This document shows positions 27,790 to 37,898 of a stretch of 64,000 nucleotides of DNA, piece by piece. The stretch is taken from contig CAVQOG010000002.1 in the NCBI GenBank assembly GCA_963714375.1, positions 62,001-126,000 of the forward strand, read 5' to 3'. The notes under the pieces were generated by a model that was not told where the DNA came from, did not search any database, and saw only the letters and a program-made list of their open reading frames with translations. Both the position numbers and the translations under genes were made by a program. This stretch comes from UBA5794 sp963714375. GTDB lineage: Bacteria > Actinomycetota > Acidimicrobiia > Spongiisociales > UBA5794. Position 1 is the first letter of the stretch; every line of letters begins with the position of its first letter.

Positions 27790-27815
27790 TAAGTGAGTGA
27801 GTACTCACTCACTTA
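27790..27815. promoter_or_regulatory. 26-bp perfect palindrome, probable TetR operator
   Basis: TAAGTGAGTGAGT followed by its exact complement spans 27790-27815, just before a TATGCT -10 box (27819-27824) and the TetR gene. The position, overlapping where the -35 should be, and the perfect dyad fit autorepression by the adjacent TetR protein, which would then also control the two exporter genes. Confidence 0.75.
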
Positions 27816-27818
27816 ACC

Positions 27819-27824
27819 TATGCT
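27819..27824 (+). promoter_or_regulatory. -10 box of the TetR/exporter operon
   Basis: TATGCT lies six bases before GTG 27831, predicting transcription from about the start codon itself (leaderless). Confidence 0.5.
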
Positions 27825-27830
27825 GGTTCG

Positions 27831-28451
27831 GTGATGGCCAAACAAACCCGAGCCAAGCCCATGTCGGCCGAGGACCGTCAGCAGGCAATTCTTGATGCCG
27901 TCACGCCGCTGATCGTCGAGCGCGGGCCGAAGGTCACGACGGCGGAGATGGCGAAGGCAGCAGGGGTCGCAGAAGGAACCATCTATTCGGTATTCCCTGA
28001 CAAGCACTCACTGATCATTGCAGCGGTGCGAGCCGCGCTGGAGCCCGCTGCTGTGCAAGCTGCCGTTGCTGACATTGATCGCAACCAGACTCTCGAGACG
28101 CAGCTCCAGGGCGCAGCAACGATTCTCGCGGATCGGATCGAACGCGTGATGGCACTCTTCGACGCCCTTCGATCGCTTCCCGACCACAGCCGTCACGACG
28201 GCAACCACGCCAGACGCTTCATCGCCCAAACAGAGGCAGCAGTCACCGAGGCACTCACTGATCTGCTGGAAGTCCACCGCGACGATCTCTCCATCGAACC
28301 GGTTCGCGCTGCATCAGCGCTCCGTGGCCTCATCTTTGCGGTCCGTCATCCCATGCTCCCCCATGAGCAGCGCCTCTCCGTCGAAGAAGCAGTGGACATC
28401 CTGATCTCGGGCATCACCAACCGAGGTGTCACAACGAAGACAGGTTCGTAG
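27831..28451 (+). CDS. TetR-family repressor of the ABC exporter operon
   Basis: A 206-residue regulator. Its N-terminal helix-turn-helix (about 18-65) reads ILDAVTPLIVERGPKVTTAE then AAGVAEGTIYSVFPDKHSLI, the TetR pattern. The C-terminal ligand domain is helical and not specific. GTG 27831 gives a leaderless start; ATG 27834 is one codon in. The perfect palindrome just upstream is the likely operator. Eight bases separate it from the first exporter gene, so repressor and pump are one unit. Such pairs usually respond to a substrate of the pump. Confidence 0.9.
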   Translation: MMAKQTRAKPMSAEDRQQAILDAVTPLIVERGPKVTTAEMAKAAGVAEGTIYSVFPDKHSLIIAAVRAALEPAAVQAAVADIDRNQTLETQLQGAATILADRIERVMALFDALRSLPDHSRHDGNHARRFIAQTEAAVTEALTDLLEVHRDDLSIEPVRAASALRGLIFAVRHPMLPHEQRLSVEEAVDILISGITNRGVTTKTGS

Positions 28452-28458
28452 GTAGTCA

Positions 28459-30192
28459 ATGCTGATTCGCCTGCTCAGGAGCCACCTTGCGCCGTACAAG
28501 CGCTGGATCGTGATCATCGTTGCACTTCAGTTTGTTGCGACGGTGGCATCACTCCTGCTCCCGAGTCTCAACGCCGACATCATCGACAAGGGTGTCGTCG
28601 TCGGCGACACCAACTACATCGTGCGTATCGGTTCGATCATGCTCGCCGTGTCCGCATTCCAGGTCGTAGCGTCGATCTCCGCGGTGTATTTCGGAGCCAA
28701 GACAGCGATGGCATTCGGCCGCGACCTGAGGAGTTCGATCTTTCGGAAGGTCGCTTCCTTCTCGACACGTGAGATGTCCTACTTCGGCGCCCCATCGCTG
28801 ATCACTCGGAATACGAACGATGTTCAGCAGGTACAGATGCTCGCAATGATGACGTTCACCCTCATGGTGATGGCACCCATCATGATGGTTGGAGGCATCG
28901 TCATGGCGCTACGTGAAGATGTTGGCCTTTCATGGCTCGTGGCGGTCTCCGTTCCGCTTCTCGCAGGATCGCTTGCCCTAGTCATCTCACGCATGATCCC
29001 GGCCTACCGCATCATGCAGGTCCGCATCGACACCATCAACCGGGTGCTGCGCGAGCAGTTGACCGGGATCCGCGTACTCCGTGCCTTCGTTCGCGAACCG
29101 TACGAAACCAAGAGATTCGAACGGGCGAATCAAGAACTCACCGATGTCTCTCTCACGGTCGGGCGTTGGATGGCTGCGATGTTCCCGATCGTCCTGCTCA
29201 TCCTCAACCTTGCAAGTGTTGCCGTACTGTGGTTCGGGGGCCACCGCATCGATTCCGGATCGATGGAGATAGGTGCGCTCACTGCGTACCTCACCTACCT
29301 CGTGCAGATCCTCATGTCGATCATGATGGCGACGTTTACCTTGGTCATGGTCCCCCGAGCAGCGGTATCTGCGGACCGAATCGGCGAGGTTCTCGACACC
29401 GAATCGTCCGTCGTACCACCCGAGCTCGGGATCACCGACGTGGATCGACACGGTGAGGTCCACTTCCTCGATGTCGAGTTCACGTATCCGGGGGCGAGCG
29501 ACCCCGTCCTTCGGAAGATCAACCTCACTGCACGAGCTGGCCAGACAACCGCCATTGTCGGATCTACCGGGGCAGGGAAGACAACTCTCATGAGTCTGAT
29601 TCCGCGTCTATTCGACGCGACCTCAGGAATGGTGCTTGTCGATGGTGTAGATGTCCGGGATCTTGATCCTGATCTTCTTTGGAGTCGGATCGGATTGGTC
29701 CCCCAGAACCCATACCTGTTCACAGGGACTGTGGCCTCGAACCTGCGATACGGCAAGCCAGACGCAACCGATGCCGAGATGTGGCGAGCACTCGAGATTG
29801 CCCAGGCACGAGACTTCGTCAAGGAAATGCCCGAAGGGCTCAACGCCCCGATCTCACAGGGCGGGACCAATGTTTCGGGTGGACAACGCCAGCGCCTATC
29901 AATTGCACGCGCGCTGATCCGGTCTCCCGAAATCTATCTGTTCGATGACTCGTTCTCTGCGCTCGACCTGGGTACCGATGCACGGCTTCGTTCCGCTCTC
30001 ACTCAGGTGACCACTGAGGCGACCGTCATCATCGTCGCCCAGCGGATATCGACGATCAAGAACGCAGACCAGATCATCGTGCTGGACGACGGCGCCGTCG
30101 TCGGCATCGGGACACACAGCGAACTGCTCGAATCGTGCCGGACCTACGACGAGATTGTCGAGTCGCAACAGATGGCCGAGGTGCAGCGATGA
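28459..30192 (+). CDS. Heterodimeric ABC exporter, subunit with degenerate catalytic residues
   Basis: A 577-residue half transporter: six membrane helices (about 15-310) and a C-terminal ATPase domain. Walker A is GSTGAGKTTL and the signature VSGGQRQRLSIARAL is intact. Two residues depart from consensus: the Walker B catalytic Glu is Asp (YLFDDSFSALD) and the switch His is Gln (IIVAQRISTI). This is the pattern of the TM287/LmrC-type subunit in heterodimeric multidrug exporters, where one ATP site is inactive. Its stop overlaps the next start by four bases. Exported compound unknown. Confidence 0.93.
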   Translation: MLIRLLRSHLAPYKRWIVIIVALQFVATVASLLLPSLNADIIDKGVVVGDTNYIVRIGSIMLAVSAFQVVASISAVYFGAKTAMAFGRDLRSSIFRKVASFSTREMSYFGAPSLITRNTNDVQQVQMLAMMTFTLMVMAPIMMVGGIVMALREDVGLSWLVAVSVPLLAGSLALVISRMIPAYRIMQVRIDTINRVLREQLTGIRVLRAFVREPYETKRFERANQELTDVSLTVGRWMAAMFPIVLLILNLASVAVLWFGGHRIDSGSMEIGALTAYLTYLVQILMSIMMATFTLVMVPRAAVSADRIGEVLDTESSVVPPELGITDVDRHGEVHFLDVEFTYPGASDPVLRKINLTARAGQTTAIVGSTGAGKTTLMSLIPRLFDATSGMVLVDGVDVRDLDPDLLWSRIGLVPQNPYLFTGTVASNLRYGKPDATDAEMWRALEIAQARDFVKEMPEGLNAPISQGGTNVSGGQRQRLSIARALIRSPEIYLFDDSFSALDLGTDARLRSALTQVTTEATVIIVAQRISTIKNADQIIVLDDGAVVGIGTHSELLESCRTYDEIVESQQMAEVQR

Positions 30193-32177
30193 GCGCCAAC
30201 GGCAAGATCGGGGATCTCAAGACAACCGAACGTGTGGTTGCCCAGGCAGGACCCGGGCGCGGAATGGGCGGTGGGCAGATCGCCCAGAAACCGATGGCGT
30301 TCAAGGAATCGGGCAAGCGGCTGCTGAACAGACTCAGACCGCAACGGTTGAAGGTGACGTTCGTGTTGCTCGCGGCCGTGGTCAGCGTTGGTCTCGCATC
30401 CCTCGGGCCACGCGTGCTTGGCCGTGCTACCGACCTGATTTTCGCCGGGGTAATTGGGGGACAGCTACCTGCAGGAATGACGAAGCAACAAGCGATTGAT
30501 GCCGCAGTCGCTTCTGGTGACCAGCAGATTGCGGACATGCTTTCGGGCGTCGACATTGTGCCTGGTACTGGCATCGACTTTGGAGCGGTCGCCACAGTGC
30601 TTCTCATTGTCGTTGCCCTCTATGTGGGGTCCGCCTTGCTTTCCTTTCTCCAGGGGTACCTCCTCAACGACGTCGTCCAGAACACAGTCATGAAGTTGCG
30701 CGCAGAGGTCGAGGACAAGATCAACAAGCTTCCCCTCAGCTACTTCGATAGGCAACCCCGCGGAGAGCTCCTCTCGCGTGTCACGAACGATATCGACAAC
30801 GTCTCCCAAAGCCTTCAACAAACGATGAGCCAACTCCTCACAGCGTTACTCACCGTCATCTTCGTCGTGACGATGATGTTCCTCATCTCCCCAACCCTCG
30901 CTCTTATTGCCCTCATCACGATCCCTGTCACGATGGTTGTGGCGGGATTGGTGATGCGACGTTCCCAGAAGCATTTCGTCACCCAGTGGAGGCGAACTGG
31001 GACGCTGAACGCACAGGTCGAAGAGGCGTTCACGGGGCATTCCCTCGTCAAAGTGTTCGGACGGCAACACGAGGTTCAGGAAGTATTCGAGATGGAGAAC
31101 GAGGAGCTCTACAAGGCGAGCTTCTCAGCGCAATTTCTTTCCGGTTTGATCATGCCGATCATGATGTTCATCGGAAACCTCAACTATGTGATCATCGCGG
31201 TCATCGGTGGACTCCGGGTCGCGAGTGGGACAATGAGCCTCGGCGATGTACAAGCGTTCATCCAATACTCACGTCAGTTCACCCATCCCGTCACCCAGAT
31301 TGCTTCGATGGTCAACCTGCTCCAATCGGGTGTCGCGTCAGCGGAACGTGTTTTCGAGCTACTCGACGCGGAGGAAGAGGAGCCGACCGACCACCACCCA
31401 AGAATGGTCGACAATCCACATGGTCGCGTGGTGTTCGACGACGTTTCATTCCGCTACGACACGGACCAGCCCCTGATCGAGGATTTATCGATGACGGTCG
31501 AACCGGGTCAAACGGTTGCCATTGTTGGACCTACCGGTGCGGGGAAGACGACGCTCGTGAACCTGATCATGCGCTTCTACGAACTCGACGGCGGTCGGAT
31601 CACCCTCGACGGTCTCGACACTTCGCGCATGCCGCGTGCCGACCTCCGATCTCGGATCGGGATGGTGCTTCAGGACACGTGGTTGTTCAAGGGAACGATC
31701 CGCGACAACATCGCCTACGGAAATCCCGATGCAAGCGAAGCCGAGATACTTGAGGCCGCAACGGCGACGTTCGTGGACCGCTTCGTCCACAGTCTCCCCG
31801 ACGGCTACGACACGGTCATCGATGATGAGGGGACGAACATCTCGTCTGGAGAAAAACAGCTCATCACGATTGCAAGAGCCTTTGTTGCGCAGCCAGCACT
31901 CCTGATCCTGGATGAAGCAACAAGCTCGGTCGACACACGTACGGAGCTGCTCGTGCAGCATGCAATGGCAGCGCTCCGATCCGATCGAACGAGCTTTGTC
32001 ATTGCCCATCGATTGTCAACGATCCGAGACGCCGATCTCATATTGGTGATGGAGGAGGGACGCATCGTCGAGCGGGGAACCCATGGGGAACTCCTTGAAC
32101 GCAACGGTGCGTATTCAGCGCTCTACAACTCACAGTTTGGCATGTCTGACGTCCGACGTCCGACGTCTGACGTCTGA
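30189..32177 (+). CDS. Heterodimeric ABC exporter, catalytic partner subunit
   Basis: Partner half transporter, 662 residues from ATG 30189 (ATGA overlap with the previous stop). An N-terminal extension with GPGRGMGGGQIAQKPMAF precedes six helices. The ATPase domain has Walker A GPTGAGKTTL, a normal Walker B with catalytic Glu (LLILDEATSSVD) and switch His (FVIAHRLSTI), but a changed signature (ISSGEKQLITIARAF). That complements the first subunit: the good site uses this Walker B with the partner's intact signature. The last residues, SDVRRPTSDV, are written by a GACGTC repeat tract that runs over the stop codon, so the repeat has fixed the C-terminus. Confidence 0.93.
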   Translation: MSANGKIGDLKTTERVVAQAGPGRGMGGGQIAQKPMAFKESGKRLLNRLRPQRLKVTFVLLAAVVSVGLASLGPRVLGRATDLIFAGVIGGQLPAGMTKQQAIDAAVASGDQQIADMLSGVDIVPGTGIDFGAVATVLLIVVALYVGSALLSFLQGYLLNDVVQNTVMKLRAEVEDKINKLPLSYFDRQPRGELLSRVTNDIDNVSQSLQQTMSQLLTALLTVIFVVTMMFLISPTLALIALITIPVTMVVAGLVMRRSQKHFVTQWRRTGTLNAQVEEAFTGHSLVKVFGRQHEVQEVFEMENEELYKASFSAQFLSGLIMPIMMFIGNLNYVIIAVIGGLRVASGTMSLGDVQAFIQYSRQFTHPVTQIASMVNLLQSGVASAERVFELLDAEEEEPTDHHPRMVDNPHGRVVFDDVSFRYDTDQPLIEDLSMTVEPGQTVAIVGPTGAGKTTLVNLIMRFYELDGGRITLDGLDTSRMPRADLRSRIGMVLQDTWLFKGTIRDNIAYGNPDASEAEILEAATATFVDRFVHSLPDGYDTVIDDEGTNISSGEKQLITIARAFVAQPALLILDEATSSVDTRTELLVQHAMAALRSDRTSFVIAHRLSTIRDADLILVMEEGRIVERGTHGELLERNGAYSALYNSQFGMSDVRRPTSDV

Positions 32178-32178
32178 G
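32141..32178. repeat. GACGTC repeat tract forming the end of the exporter gene
   Basis: TCTGACGTCCGACGTCCGAC followed by GTCTGACGTCTGA belongs to the same family as tracts at 17811, 19046, 49455 and 59327. Here it is translated as SDVRRPTSDV and provides the stop codon. Confidence 0.8.
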
Positions 32179-32179
32179 T

Positions 32180-32746
32180 TCAGTGGGCGATGCTTGCCGT
32201 TGGATGCGTGCAGGCGAGTCCGGCAATGAACCCTGCGATCAATGACGTGGCTGCAACGTCGAGCACCGGAATCGGAACCGACCAACTCGTATCGCTGACA
32301 ATCGCATCGAGTTCGGTCACGTTGCACAGCAGGTCGTCGCTGTTCGCAGTGCGGTGTACCTCGATCTTTGGATACGTGGACGACCGGCCCCCTTCGATCA
32401 ACACGAGGTCCGCGTCGCTCATCTGATCGCGAATAATCGTGTCGATCTCGGCTGGATGCTTCGTCGCTCGAAACACTGCGACCTGCACCGGACTCATTCC
32501 CACAACGACTGCTGCACCAATACGTGAGAACCGATCGGTGTCCTTGTCTGCCACGTCGAAGTCGCTGCCACGATGATGATGCTTGATCACTCCGACGCGA
32601 AATCCACGGTCAGTGAGGCTCGGAATGAGTGCTTCGATCAAGGTTGTTTTTCCCGATCCCGACCGACCAACGATGGCGAGAACGGCCGGCGATCTCTCGG
32701 CATACGCGCCGAACAAGGGTGAGATTTTGCTATGGCCATTCACCAT
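32180..32746 (-). CDS. mobB: Molybdopterin-guanine dinucleotide biosynthesis protein MobB
   Basis: MobB is a P-loop GTPase that assists MobA in making the guanine dinucleotide form of the molybdenum cofactor, the form used by DMSO-reductase-family enzymes. GGAGG seven bases before ATG 32746 fixes the start; the product is 188 residues. Walker A is VGRSGSGKTTLIEALIP, followed by RGFRVGVIKHHHRGSDFD, DTDRFSRIGAAVVVGMSP and DADLVLIEGGRSSTYPKIEV, all in the family's order. It is divergent from the molybdoenzyme operon, 128 bases apart, which supports a shared purpose. No mobA was seen in the window. Confidence 0.92.
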   Translation of the reverse strand: MVNGHSKISPLFGAYAERSPAVLAIVGRSGSGKTTLIEALIPSLTDRGFRVGVIKHHHRGSDFDVADKDTDRFSRIGAAVVVGMSPVQVAVFRATKHPAEIDTIIRDQMSDADLVLIEGGRSSTYPKIEVHRTANSDDLLCNVTELDAIVSDTSWSVPIPVLDVAATSLIAGFIAGLACTHPTASIAH

Positions 32747-32822
32747 TGTCCCGCCTCCGTGGTCGTGTGCCGCTGCTTGCGAATCCACACAGTAGTCGTC
32801 GAAAATCTATTTATGAGTTGGA

Positions 32823-32832
32823 TTCATATGAA
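32823..32832. promoter_or_regulatory. Small palindrome in the mobB / molybdoenzyme divergent spacer
   Basis: TTCATATGAA is a perfect 10-base dyad in the 128-base divergent spacer, with TGTGCTAAT (a possible extended -10) about ten bases further on toward the alpha-subunit gene. A regulator site is possible; no FNR-type sequence was recognised. Confidence 0.3.
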
Positions 32833-32874
32833 CTACGAAACTGTGCTAATGTTCCCCAGCGAACGGAGGCCCAT

Positions 32875-35800
32875 GTGAAAAAAGTTACAAGGCGCAAGTT
32901 TCTCAAAGGATCAGCCGTCGCTGCTGCCGGGGCCTACGTCGCCGCACAAGCATTCGACTCGGCATTCACCTTCTTCCAGGCGGCGGTTGGTGTCGACAAT
33001 CCCCTGGTGTTCTACCCAAACCGGGATTGGGAATCGATCTACCGCGACCAATACGCATACGACAGTTCATTCACCTTCGTGTGCGCGCCGAACGACACCC
33101 ACATGTGCCGACTCCGTGCCTTCGTCCGCAACGGCATCGTCATCCGCATCGAACAGAATTACGATGGCGGCAACTACAGAGACCCCGAAGGCAACTCCTC
33201 GACGGTCGCCTGGAATCCCCGTGGCTGCCTGAAGGGCTACACACTCCACCGCAGGGTCTATGGACCGTATCGACTCAGGACACCGATGCTTCGCGCAGGA
33301 TGGAAGCAGTGGGCTGACGACGGCTTCCCTTCCCTTTCGGACAACCCGGAGTTGCGAATCCAGTATCACTTCGACAGTCGCTCCGAGGACGAATTCATCC
33401 CGATGGAGACCGCCGAGATCGATAACTATGTCGCGCGGGGCCTCGAGGCGATCGCAGAAACCTATTCCGGTGAAGAAGGTCATCGACGGCTGATCGAAGA
33501 AGACGGCTACGAGCCTGAGATGCTCGAATTCTGGGAGGAGTCCGGCGTCCGCACAATGAAGTTCGGATCGTCCCTCCCGGTCCACGGCGTCGCGGGAAAG
33601 TTCGGTCTGTTCCGATTCGCAAACATGCTGTCTCTTCTCGATGCCAAAGTACGTGGCGTTGGCGAGGATGAGGCGGTAGGAGCCAGGGACTGGTCTGAAT
33701 ACACATGGCGAGGCGACCAAGCACCTGGCTTCCCGTTCGTGCACGGCGTTCAGGCTGCCGAAACCGACTTCTCGGACCTTCGCCAGTCGAGGCTGCTGAT
33801 CCAGGTCGGCAAGAACCTCGTCGAGAACAAGATGCCAGAGAGTCACTTCTTCCAGGAGATCATCGAGCGCGGCGGCAAGGTCGTATCCATCGTTCCCGAA
33901 TATGGTCCCCAGGCATCCAAGGCCGACTATTGGATCCCGGTCCGAGCCGGCCTTTCCGATACGGCTCTATTTCTCGGCATCGCAAAGGCGCTGATCGATC
34001 GGCGGCTCTACGACACCGACTTCCTCAAGCGATTCACAGACTTCCCACTCCTTGTCCGCCTCGACACACTGCAGCGGCTCCGAGCCGATGAAGTGTTCGC
34101 TGGGTATACGCCCAAGCTCAGCTCTGACGCCGTGAGTTTCACGATCCACGGCATGACGGCGGAACAGTATGAACAGATCGGCGACCGGGTCGTCATGTCA
34201 GAACAGGGTGAGCTGGTTGCCATCACACGTGAGGACATTGGCGACCGAATGTCTGCCGCGGGGGTCGACCCCATGCTCGACTTCCGCGGCGAAATCACTC
34301 TCGCCGACGGGTCCACCGTTGAGGTTGCGACGGCGCTTTCGATGTACCGTGACCACCTCTCGGACTACGACATCGACACCGTCATCGACATCACAGGGGC
34401 GCCGAAGGACCTCGTTGAAAGGCTGATCGAGGACATCGCGACGATCAAGCCGATGGGGATCCACGTTGGTGAGGGCATCAACCACTACTTCCATGCAACA
34501 CTCCACAATCGAGCCGTCTACATGGTGTCGATGCTCACCGGCAACATTGGCGTGCCGGGCTCAGGAGTCAGCACGTGGGCCGGAAACTACAAGGGCGGTA
34601 TCTTCCATGCCGCCCCGTGGTTCGGGCCGGGGGTCGGTGGCTATGTCAACGAGGATCCGTTCCACCCGCTGCTCAACGAGAACGACCGTTACATAGAGGG
34701 AACCCTTCGTCATACGATCCACGGCGAGGAAACCTCATATTGGGGATACGGCGACAAGCCACTGGTCGTTGACACGCCAAGCGAAGGCCGCAAGGTCTTC
34801 ACCGGAAAGAGCCACCTACCGACACCGACGAAGGTTGTGTGGTACAACAACGCAAACCTGATCAACCAGGCGAAATGGGCATACGAGCTCGTCCACAATG
34901 TCAATCCGAAGGTCGACATGATCGTCGACCAGCAGATCGAATGGACGGCATCGGCAGAAAACGCAGACGTCATCCTTCCCGTCAACAGCTGGATGGAGTT
35001 CGAGACGCTCGAAATGGCAGGCTCGTGCTCGAATCCCTTCCTCCAGATGTGGGAGGGAGGCATCGAGCCGCTCTACGACAGCCGAGATGACGTTGCCGTC
35101 TTCGCTGGTATTGCTGAGGCGCTCGCTGCCCACACCGGCGAGCAGTTGTTCTCGGACTACTTCAAGTTCGCAACCGAAGGTCGACCCGAGGTGTATCTCG
35201 ACCGGGTTCTTGCGGCCTCGTTCACGACCGAGGGTTACACCGTCGACGACATCATGAGTGGGACGTACGGCGAGCCGGGCGGTGCCCTCATGTTGTATCG
35301 CACCCTGCCTCGAATCCCGTTCTTCGAACAGGTGCACGAGGACGAGCCGTTCTCGACGGACACCGGTCGGATGCATACCTATGTCGATACGCCGGAAGCC
35401 ATCGAGTACGGCGAGAACATGATCGTTCACAGGGAAGCGATCGAGGCGACCCCCTATCTCCCGAACGTTATCGTTTCAACAAGCCCGTTCCTGCGGCCAC
35501 AATCCTACGGCATAGCGAACGACGACATCGACGCAGGTCGGCGTCAGGTCAGGAACGTGATGATGCCGTGGAGTGAGGTCAAGGCGACCACCAATCCGCT
35601 CTTCGAGAGCGGATATCAGTTCCTCTGTCTGACACCCAAGTCCCGCCACTCCGTCCATTCGTCCTGGGCTGTGACGGATTGGCACTGGATCTGGAACTCG
35701 AACTTCTCCGATCCGTACCGTGAGGACAAACGTCTCCCAGGAGTTGGCGATACCCAGCTGCACATGAATCCTGACGATGCCAGAGGTCTCGGCATCGACA

Positions 35801-36345
35801 ACGGCGACTATGTCTGGGTGGATGCCAATCCCGCAGACCGACCCTTCATCGGATGGACCCCGGACCATGAGTATTCAGATGTGGCACGCCTCATGGCTCG
35901 GGTGTCCTACAACCTCGCGTACCCCGCAGGGGTGACCATGCTCAAGCATGCCTTCTACATGGCAACACCGCTGACGGTCAAGGCCCAAAAGGAGCGCCCA
36001 GACGGCCGGGCCCTGTCACCAAACGGCTACCAGGCGAGTTTCCGGCACGGTTCCCAGCAGAGCATCACCCGTGGCTGGGCTCCCCCGATGCACCAGACCG
36101 ACAGCCTGTTCCACAAGAGGGCGGCAGCGATGGGATTCATCTTCGGGTTCGATGTCGACAACCACGCCATCAACACCTGTCCCAAAGAAACCCTCGTCAA
36201 GATCACCAAGGCAGAGTCCGGTGGCCTCGACGGACAGGGCGCATGGGTCCCGGGGACCACCGGTGAGAGCCCCGGGTCTGAGAATGCTGCAATGCAGCGT
36301 TACATCATGGGCGACCTCACGACCGTGCAGGGAGGTACGCCATGA
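32875..36345 (+). CDS. Type II DMSO-reductase-family molybdoenzyme, catalytic alpha subunit
   Basis: The Mo-bisPGD catalytic subunit of an exported respiratory-type oxidoreductase, 1156 residues from GTG 32875 (GGAGG at 32865-32869). TRRKFLKGSA is a twin-arginine signal. The first cluster site reads C70-x3-D74-x3-C78 and C118 (PRGCLKG), where NarG has His-x3-Cys-x3-Cys and Cys. Asp301 in DLRQSRLLIQVGKN aligns with the Mo-ligating Asp of NarG, placing it in the type II group (nitrate, chlorate, selenate reductases; ethylbenzene and dimethylsulfide dehydrogenases). Later VVWYNNANLINQAK and the C-terminal GIDNGDYVWVDANP belong to the cofactor-binding domains. Substrate is not decided by sequence. 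First gene of a six-gene operon. Confidence 0.9.
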   Translation: MKKVTRRKFLKGSAVAAAGAYVAAQAFDSAFTFFQAAVGVDNPLVFYPNRDWESIYRDQYAYDSSFTFVCAPNDTHMCRLRAFVRNGIVIRIEQNYDGGNYRDPEGNSSTVAWNPRGCLKGYTLHRRVYGPYRLRTPMLRAGWKQWADDGFPSLSDNPELRIQYHFDSRSEDEFIPMETAEIDNYVARGLEAIAETYSGEEGHRRLIEEDGYEPEMLEFWEESGVRTMKFGSSLPVHGVAGKFGLFRFANMLSLLDAKVRGVGEDEAVGARDWSEYTWRGDQAPGFPFVHGVQAAETDFSDLRQSRLLIQVGKNLVENKMPESHFFQEIIERGGKVVSIVPEYGPQASKADYWIPVRAGLSDTALFLGIAKALIDRRLYDTDFLKRFTDFPLLVRLDTLQRLRADEVFAGYTPKLSSDAVSFTIHGMTAEQYEQIGDRVVMSEQGELVAITREDIGDRMSAAGVDPMLDFRGEITLADGSTVEVATALSMYRDHLSDYDIDTVIDITGAPKDLVERLIEDIATIKPMGIHVGEGINHYFHATLHNRAVYMVSMLTGNIGVPGSGVSTWAGNYKGGIFHAAPWFGPGVGGYVNEDPFHPLLNENDRYIEGTLRHTIHGEETSYWGYGDKPLVVDTPSEGRKVFTGKSHLPTPTKVVWYNNANLINQAKWAYELVHNVNPKVDMIVDQQIEWTASAENADVILPVNSWMEFETLEMAGSCSNPFLQMWEGGIEPLYDSRDDVAVFAGIAEALAAHTGEQLFSDYFKFATEGRPEVYLDRVLAASFTTEGYTVDDIMSGTYGEPGGALMLYRTLPRIPFFEQVHEDEPFSTDTGRMHTYVDTPEAIEYGENMIVHREAIEATPYLPNVIVSTSPFLRPQSYGIANDDIDAGRRQVRNVMMPWSEVKATTNPLFESGYQFLCLTPKSRHSVHSSWAVTDWHWIWNSNFSDPYREDKRLPGVGDTQLHMNPDDARGLGIDNGDYVWVDANPADRPFIGWTPDHEYSDVARLMARVSYNLAYPAGVTMLKHAFYMATPLTVKAQKERPDGRALSPNGYQASFRHGSQQSITRGWAPPMHQTDSLFHKRAAAMGFIFGFDVDNHAINTCPKETLVKITKAESGGLDGQGAWVPGTTGESPGSENAAMQRYIMGDLTTVQGGTP

Positions 36346-36661
36346 CCGCCACCTGGGAACCGGTACGTCTCCTCGATGTTCGGCCAGAGATCGACACCGA
36401 CTTCATCATCGAAAAGGATGTCGAGGCCGAGGATCCACTTGAGCTCGTCGGCGTCACCTACCCAACCGACCGGGAAGCGGACACCATTGCAGCGCGCTGC
36501 TTCGTCGAGGAATATGCAATGGTCGGCTGGCGCGCCGACGACATCGCCGCCCTCTTCACATCGCCGGAGTATTCGGCGCTGTACCGCATGTTCTCGGCAT
36601 ACGGGTTCGGATTTGTCCACGAGGCCATTGCCTCCGTCTTTCCAGATCAGAGGAGAGCCTG

Positions 36662-36662
<1 letters not shown>
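36342..36662 (+). CDS. Small conserved-position protein between alpha and beta subunits
   Basis: A 106-residue acidic protein with no signal or membrane segment. Its start overlaps the alpha stop as ATGA and its stop overlaps the beta start as TGATG, so it is translated with both. It has ADTIAARCFVEEYAMVGWRA and a hydrophobic aromatic-rich C-terminal half (YRMFSAYGFGFVHEAIASVF). I do not recognise a family. Tight coupling suggests an assembly factor or a small subunit of the enzyme; the single Cys argues against a metal cluster of its own. Confidence 0.75.
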
Positions 36663-37888
<1,226 letters not shown>

Positions 37889-37898
37889 GGCGACTGAT

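Noticed and set aside
32629..32874. 82-codon upstream extension of the molybdoenzyme alpha subunit
   Set aside because: It overlaps mobB on the other strand, lacks protein-like composition, and would bury the Tat signal; GTG 32875 has GGAGG at proper distance.
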